A stretch of DNA of 8,435 nucleotides from Deltaproteobacteria bacterium. GTDB lineage: Bacteria > Myxococcota > XYA12-FULL-58-9 > JAUUZB01. The notes beneath the pieces were generated by a model. It searched no databases, was not told where the DNA came from, and was given only the letters and a program-made list of their open reading frames with translations. Location: positions 1 through 8,435 of the forward strand of contig JAUUZB010000108.1 in the NCBI GenBank assembly GCA_030590185.1, in the 5' to 3' direction. Position 1 is the first letter of the stretch; every line of letters begins with the position of its first letter. Below are positions 4,924-8,435 of the stretch, one piece after another. The translations under genes were made by a program, and so were the position numbers.

Positions 4924-7878
4924 CTACTCCGCCGGATCCGGCCGCGCCTCCAGCCACTGGGCAAACGGCTTGACGTAGCTGCCGAGGGTCAAGGACGGAT
5001 GGTCCGGAGTCCGGTAGCCGAGCCCGTCGCCGCCGGACATGTAGCCGCGCAGGCCGTACTGGCTCCAATTGCGTTTGCCCTGGGCGATCCCCTTGAAGAT
5101 CTGATTCAACACCCGGTTGTTGGTCCAGGAGCCGGCGATCTCGGTTTGTGCCATGACCTGGTGCTCGCCGTAATGCTGTAGGAAATCGTCGTAGGTCATG
5201 TCGCGGAAGGACCAACAGGAGCCGCCGATCAGCAGCATGCGGTGGTTCCACTGCGGGGGCTCACCGCTGGTGGGGAAGACCTCGTCGAGGTCGTAGCTGT
5301 GGGTGCGGTTGACCGCGATGTCGATCGACTCGTCGACCTGGGAGGCGTCGTCGCTCTCGTCATAGGTCGCGATGATCCGTTGTTTGACGCCGTTTTGCAC
5401 CCGGGTCATGGCGACGGTACTCTGGCCGTCCATGCCGTTGGCGCGCATGTAGGTCCAGTCCGGCTTGAAGCCCTGGCCGCCGAAATAGGCGAACTTCGAC
5501 CACAGCCAGCCCTTGGGGATCGGGTGGTTATCGCTGCGGGTGAACAGCTTGGCGGTGATCACCCCGTCGGCCAGCCAGGCGTCGATGTCCGGCTGTACGC
5601 TCGGGATCTCCGGTAGGCCGTTCGCCAGCGCCAACGCCTCGGCCGAGAGGGGCGCACCCTTCAACACGAGGTTCTTGAGCAGGAAGGCCATGGAGGCCCG
5701 TTCACCCAGGGACAGGGCGTCGTCCTCGAGGCGACCGACGATCTTCGCCTCGATCTCGGCACGCTGTTGTGGCGGCATGGTCGGGAAGGTGCGCAGGATG
5801 AAGGCGGCCGAACGGCTGGTGTCCTCGAGGGGCTCCTCCGAGTTGTCGAGGCGCGCGATCACCACCGGCAGGAACAGATCCCCCGCGGCGTTGATCACCC
5901 CGGTCTCGCTGAAGCCCTCGAGGGACTCCAAGAAGCGTAGGGTCGCGGTTTGGTCCGGGTCGGCCCGGCGCAGAAACGCCGACAGCTCCGCGTCTGGCAC
6001 CTTGCGCCGCATGCCTGCCAGGATTTTGTTGTAGCTCGAGGAGTAGAGCGAGTCGGCACCGGCCGCGATCAGCGCGTAGGCCGCCTCCGGCGAGAGGTGC
6101 AGGGCGATGGCATCACGGATGCGGTCGTTGTGGTTGTGATGATGGTCGCCGTCGTGGACGGTGTTGATCAGGGTGCACAGGGTGCTGTGGAGGCCAGCGT
6201 CGTCGTAGCCCTTTGTCGCCACCTGGCTGTTGATCGCCTCGGAGAAGGCCTGGCCGAACTCACGGGAGTTGCACTTGCGTAGATCGACGTTGAGCGTCAC
6301 CAACGCCCGGGCGAGATCCTCGACGTTCTCGTTGCCCTGGCCGTCGACGCCATAGTCGACGAGGAAATGCATGATCGTGCGCAGCTCGGTCTGCTGCTCG
6401 ATCCCCTGCTCGTTGCACAGGTCCTCGATGACGTTGAGCGTATCGAGCACCTCGTTGCGCTCGAGCTCCGGGTTGCGGTCGCAGATGTCGTGCAGGAAAG
6501 TGATCGCCTGATCAGCGGTGAGACCCCAGCCGATCATCTCCCGGAAGGACTCCACCGAGGTGCTGGCGTGCCATTCGCCGCCCCACTCGACGAACTCATC
6601 CGCCTTTTGGATCGCGGACTCCGGATCCATCTTGCCATCCCGGATGGCGATAGTGGCAAACGACATCCGGTCGTCGCGGGAGCCATAGCTGCCAGCCTCG
6701 AAGGATTTTAGGTGGCCCGTGATGGCCGCCGGGTCGGTGACCCCGGCCTGGTAGAGCGCGGCGGCAAAGGCCGCCTCCTCGCTGGCGTTCACCCCGCCGA
6801 CGTCGGCGCTCTTGACCGCACGGGTCACGGCGAGCACGGCGGCGGAATCGTGGACCCCCGCCTCCAACAAATGGATCGCTACCTGCGCAGCCTCGCGGCG
6901 CTGCTGGTATCGGCCCGGGGGCAGATTGTCCGTCAGGTTTGTGATCGCCTCGAGGTCGCGGATGCCGGCCCGATCGAGCGCGATGACGAGCTCGAGCACG
7001 AGCTCCTCGGTGAGCTCCGATACCTTGCCCTGGGAATACACCGCGTCGGCGTTGGCGAGCACCCGGCGGGCCTGCTCGGGATCCGTGATCCCGGCCGAGG
7101 CCAACGTCGTAGCCTGGAGCTTCAACAACCGACAGGCGAGCAAGGGGCCGCGCCGCTGATCGGTGGCGGCGAGCAAGCGGTCGGCCCGGCTCAGCAGCAT
7201 CAGGAATTCCTCGCGGCCGGCGAGACCGGCCGGCTCGAGGAGATCGACCACGTCGATGGCGCGGTGCACGAAATCCGTGGCCTCGTGAAGGCTGGTGTCG
7301 GCAGCAACGCCGAACTGCACCAAGCGCGCGATCTCGGCCTTGGTCCAGCCGAGCTGGGCGAGGTGATCGAGACGCGGCGCGGTGTCCGTGGAGCCCTGGG
7401 GCGTCATCGCCACCAGATCGATCAACTTGGCGGCCAAGGCCTCGGTCTTTTTTTCGAGATCGGCGAGTTGGCTGCGGCGTGCCCGACCACTGCCCGCGAG
7501 CGAGGCGGCCTTGGTGCGCAACGCCATGGCGGAGGTCAAAGCGGTGAACGCCGCCTCGGGCTTGCCCGCGGCGAGCAGCACATCGGCGGCTGCCTCGAAC
7601 TGATCCGCGGCTGGCAGGAGCTTCTTGGGATTCAAGAATCGCTGGGTGCGGTCGCCCGGGTCCTTGACCGCGCCCATGACCACGGCGCGGGCGAGCAGCA
7701 TCTGGCCGTGACTCTTGGTGATCTCACCGCCAGGGGAGACGCCGACCGCCTCGAGGATGTCGGCGACGTTCTGAACCTGGCTGAGCTCACGCGCGTCGAG
7801 CTTCTTGTCGCTGACTGCATCAGCGCCGAAGACGTGCGAGAGAAGACGTTGGGCGTTGGACGAGACTCGAAATTCCAT
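4924..7878 (-). CDS. Large helical-repeat protein with a C-terminal caspase-like domain (candidate)
   Basis: A 984-residue protein with no signal peptide or membrane segment, probably cytoplasmic. I do not recognise a named family. Residues ~1-780 look almost wholly helical. Between about 260 and 455 a loose unit recurs, a small residue plus Gly, a hydrophobic residue, then D-P-x-x-A-I (Gly 263, 305, 341, 379, 415, 452), at 36-42-residue steps, as in alpha-solenoid repeats. A His-rich loop (DGDHHHNHND, 576-585) could bind metal. The N-terminus (20-31) faintly resembles a degenerate EF-hand. Residues ~830-940 alternate strands and helices: a strand ending in NRTHSY (His860), then after 28 residues a strand ending in LLIGGSCWS (Cys888), then a helix-rich part with NNRVLNQIF. 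A strand-end His followed by a strand-end Cys is the clan CD (caspase-fold) arrangement; peptidase activity is inference. The ATG is preceded by GAGGAG with a 6-base spacer. The gene converges on the Hsp70 gene (26-base gap). Confidence 0.9.
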   Translation of the reverse strand: MEFRVSSNAQRLLSHVFGADAVSDKKLDARELSQVQNVADILEAVGVSPGGEITKSHGQMLLARAVVMGAVKDPGDRTQRFLNPKKLLPAADQFEAAADVLLAAGKPEAAFTALTSAMALRTKAASLAGSGRARRSQLADLEKKTEALAAKLIDLVAMTPQGSTDTAPRLDHLAQLGWTKAEIARLVQFGVAADTSLHEATDFVHRAIDVVDLLEPAGLAGREEFLMLLSRADRLLAATDQRRGPLLACRLLKLQATTLASAGITDPEQARRVLANADAVYSQGKVSELTEELVLELVIALDRAGIRDLEAITNLTDNLPPGRYQQRREAAQVAIHLLEAGVHDSAAVLAVTRAVKSADVGGVNASEEAAFAAALYQAGVTDPAAITGHLKSFEAGSYGSRDDRMSFATIAIRDGKMDPESAIQKADEFVEWGGEWHASTSVESFREMIGWGLTADQAITFLHDICDRNPELERNEVLDTLNVIEDLCNEQGIEQQTELRTIMHFLVDYGVDGQGNENVEDLARALVTLNVDLRKCNSREFGQAFSEAINSQVATKGYDDAGLHSTLCTLINTVHDGDHHHNHNDRIRDAIALHLSPEAAYALIAAGADSLYSSSYNKILAGMRRKVPDAELSAFLRRADPDQTATLRFLESLEGFSETGVINAAGDLFLPVVIARLDNSEEPLEDTSRSAAFILRTFPTMPPQQRAEIEAKIVGRLEDDALSLGERASMAFLLKNLVLKGAPLSAEALALANGLPEIPSVQPDIDAWLADGVITAKLFTRSDNHPIPKGWLWSKFAYFGGQGFKPDWTYMRANGMDGQSTVAMTRVQNGVKQRIIATYDESDDASQVDESIDIAVNRTHSYDLDEVFPTSGEPPQWNHRMLLIGGSCWSFRDMTYDDFLQHYGEHQVMAQTEIAGSWTNNRVLNQIFKGIAQGKRNWSQYGLRGYMSGGDGLGYRTPDHPSLTLGSYVKPFAQWLEARPDPAE

Positions 7879-7911
7879 TACGAACTCCTCAAAGGATTCG
7901 CGGACTTACAC

Positions 7912-7938
7912 GTTATCCGGTCCCAGGTCCTTTGTCCA
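7912..7938 (-). promoter_or_regulatory. Weak candidate promoter of the 984-residue protein gene
   Basis: On the minus strand TGGACA (7938-7933, five of six matches to TTGACA) is followed after 15 bases by GATAAC (7917-7912, four of six matches to TATAAT). The spacer is short for a sigma-70 promoter. The site lies about 35 bases before the start codon at 7878, a sensible distance. The gap from 7879 to 8020 leaves room for an independent promoter, so the gene need not be co-transcribed with the iron-sulfur carrier upstream. Confidence 0.28.
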
Positions 7939-7998
7939 TTGGCCCATGGGGCTCGGCGCCGCCCGGTTGGCCGGGTACCGTTGTGGGCAGCTCCACGG

Positions 7999-8023
7999 GC
8001 TCAGCTCAGCTCTGCTCAGCTCA
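7999..8023. repeat. Five-copy pentanucleotide tandem repeat at the end of the Fe-S carrier gene
   Basis: The plus strand reads GCTCA five times in a row except that the third unit is GCTCT. On the minus strand this is TGAGC repeated, and the first TGA is the stop codon of the A-type carrier gene (8023-8021). The tract therefore begins at the stop codon and runs into the intergenic region. It is short, and copy-number change would not alter the protein because the first TGA stays in frame. Confidence 0.8.
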
Positions 8024-8428
8024 GCGCGCCATCCCGCAGCCGCAGGTGCGTTTGACGTTGGGATTCTCGAACTTGAAACCGGAGCGCTCCGCGGTCGGGC
8101 CCTCGATGTAATCGACCGTCGTGCCGGTGAGGTGTGCGGCGCTGAAGGGATCGATGAACAGGGTCACGCCGTGCTGCTCGTAGACAAAATCCTCCGGAGC
8201 CGGGCGGTCGGCGAAGTCCAGGAGGTATTGCAGTCCAGCGCAGCCGCCACCGTACACGCCGATCCGTAGGCTGTGGCCTTCGAAATCGTCTGCGACCATC
8301 GCCTCGCGCACCATCTCAGCCGCGGCGGCGGTGAGGATGACCGGACTCGGCGGCAGCGGGATCTCCGTTGGGGTCACGCCGCTCGCAGCCTCTGGGGTCT
8401 GAACCTTGTGCTGCGTCATGGCGGCCAT
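8021..8428 (-). CDS. A-type iron-sulfur cluster carrier (ErpA/IscA/HesB family)
   Basis: A 135-residue cytoplasmic protein that binds an Fe-S cluster or iron and passes it to apo-enzymes during Fe-S assembly. The three family cysteines are present: Cys63 in GGGCAGLQY and Cys129/Cys131 in the CGCG motif near the end, preceded by FKFENPN (118-124), the HesB-like signature. VDYIEG (106-111) is also typical. The domain covers about residues 30-135. The first ~28 residues are a Pro/Thr-rich extension, making the protein longer than the usual 107-114. The end is CGCG-MAR instead of the common CGCG-x-SF. ErpA and IscA cannot be separated from these motifs, so no symbol is given; no iscS, iscU or suf gene is in view. 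The start was taken as ATG at 8428; a second ATG three codons on (8419) is equally possible. Only seven bases remain upstream, so no ribosome site can be judged for the first, and none is evident for the second. Confidence 0.93.
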   Translation of the reverse strand: MAAMTQHKVQTPEAASGVTPTEIPLPPSPVILTAAAAEMVREAMVADDFEGHSLRIGVYGGGCAGLQYLLDFADRPAPEDFVYEQHGVTLFIDPFSAAHLTGTTVDYIEGPTAERSGFKFENPNVKRTCGCGMAR

Positions 8429-8435
8429 GATAACC

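Noticed and set aside
7962..7975. Small hairpin CCCGG-TTGG-CCGGG downstream of the Fe-S carrier gene, possible terminator
   Set aside because: Only five base pairs and no T-run on either strand. Such stems are common by chance at this GC content.
6712..8055. Open plus-strand frame of 447 codons antisense to the 984-residue protein gene
   Set aside because: It lies over a gene with a strong ribosome site and coherent protein. Its translation is low-complexity and motif-free, typical of antisense frames in GC-rich DNA.
1..8435. CRISPR array, insertion sequence, tRNA or rRNA gene
   Set aside because: No spaced direct repeats, transposase-like protein, terminal inverted repeats or recognisable RNA-gene sequence was seen on reading both strands; a dedicated tRNA/ncRNA scan was not possible.

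Overview
The window is GC-rich and densely coded. It uses GTG and TTG starts freely and has long open antisense frames, which are a GC artefact. Gene content (an Hsp70 paralogue, a Sel1-type lipoprotein, a membrane-anchored SGNH protein, a large cytoplasmic repeat protein with a caspase-like end) fits a Gram-negative bacterium of the myxobacterial/deltaproteobacterial type. That placement is inference from style and gene content, not a marker-based assignment. No RNA gene, insertion sequence or CRISPR array was seen, and no gap between genes exceeds 300 bases.

Layout: (1) 1-422, minus: start of hemN, cut by the window edge. (2) 423-590: divergent control region with a perfect inverted repeat over the likely hemN -35 box. 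(3) 591-1007 and 1041-2354, plus: a two-CBS-domain protein and, 33 bases on, a membrane-anchored SGNH-hydrolase-like protein, possibly one transcript. (4) 2404-3096, minus: a small lipoprotein built of Cys-paired Sel1-like repeats of exactly 36 residues, convergent with the SGNH gene. (5) 3097-3292: divergent promoter region. (6) 3293-4897, plus: an Hsp70 paralogue that stops after the beta substrate-binding domain and so lacks the helical lid. (7) 4924-7878, minus: a 984-residue protein with helical repeats and a C-terminal domain that reads like a caspase-fold (clan CD) cysteine peptidase; it converges on the Hsp70 gene with a 26-base gap. (8) 7879-8020: leader of that gene, with a pentanucleotide repeat at the end of the next gene. 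(9) 8021-8428, minus: an A-type iron-sulfur carrier.

The genes do not form one obvious pathway. HemN is a 4Fe-4S radical-SAM enzyme and the A-type carrier delivers Fe-S clusters, but they lie at opposite ends, so a link is only thematic. The most unusual items are the caspase-like/helical-repeat protein and its neighbour, the lidless Hsp70. The strongest local regulatory signal is a TTGACA-17-TTTGAT promoter just before the Hsp70 gene, which also argues against the longer GTG start of that gene.
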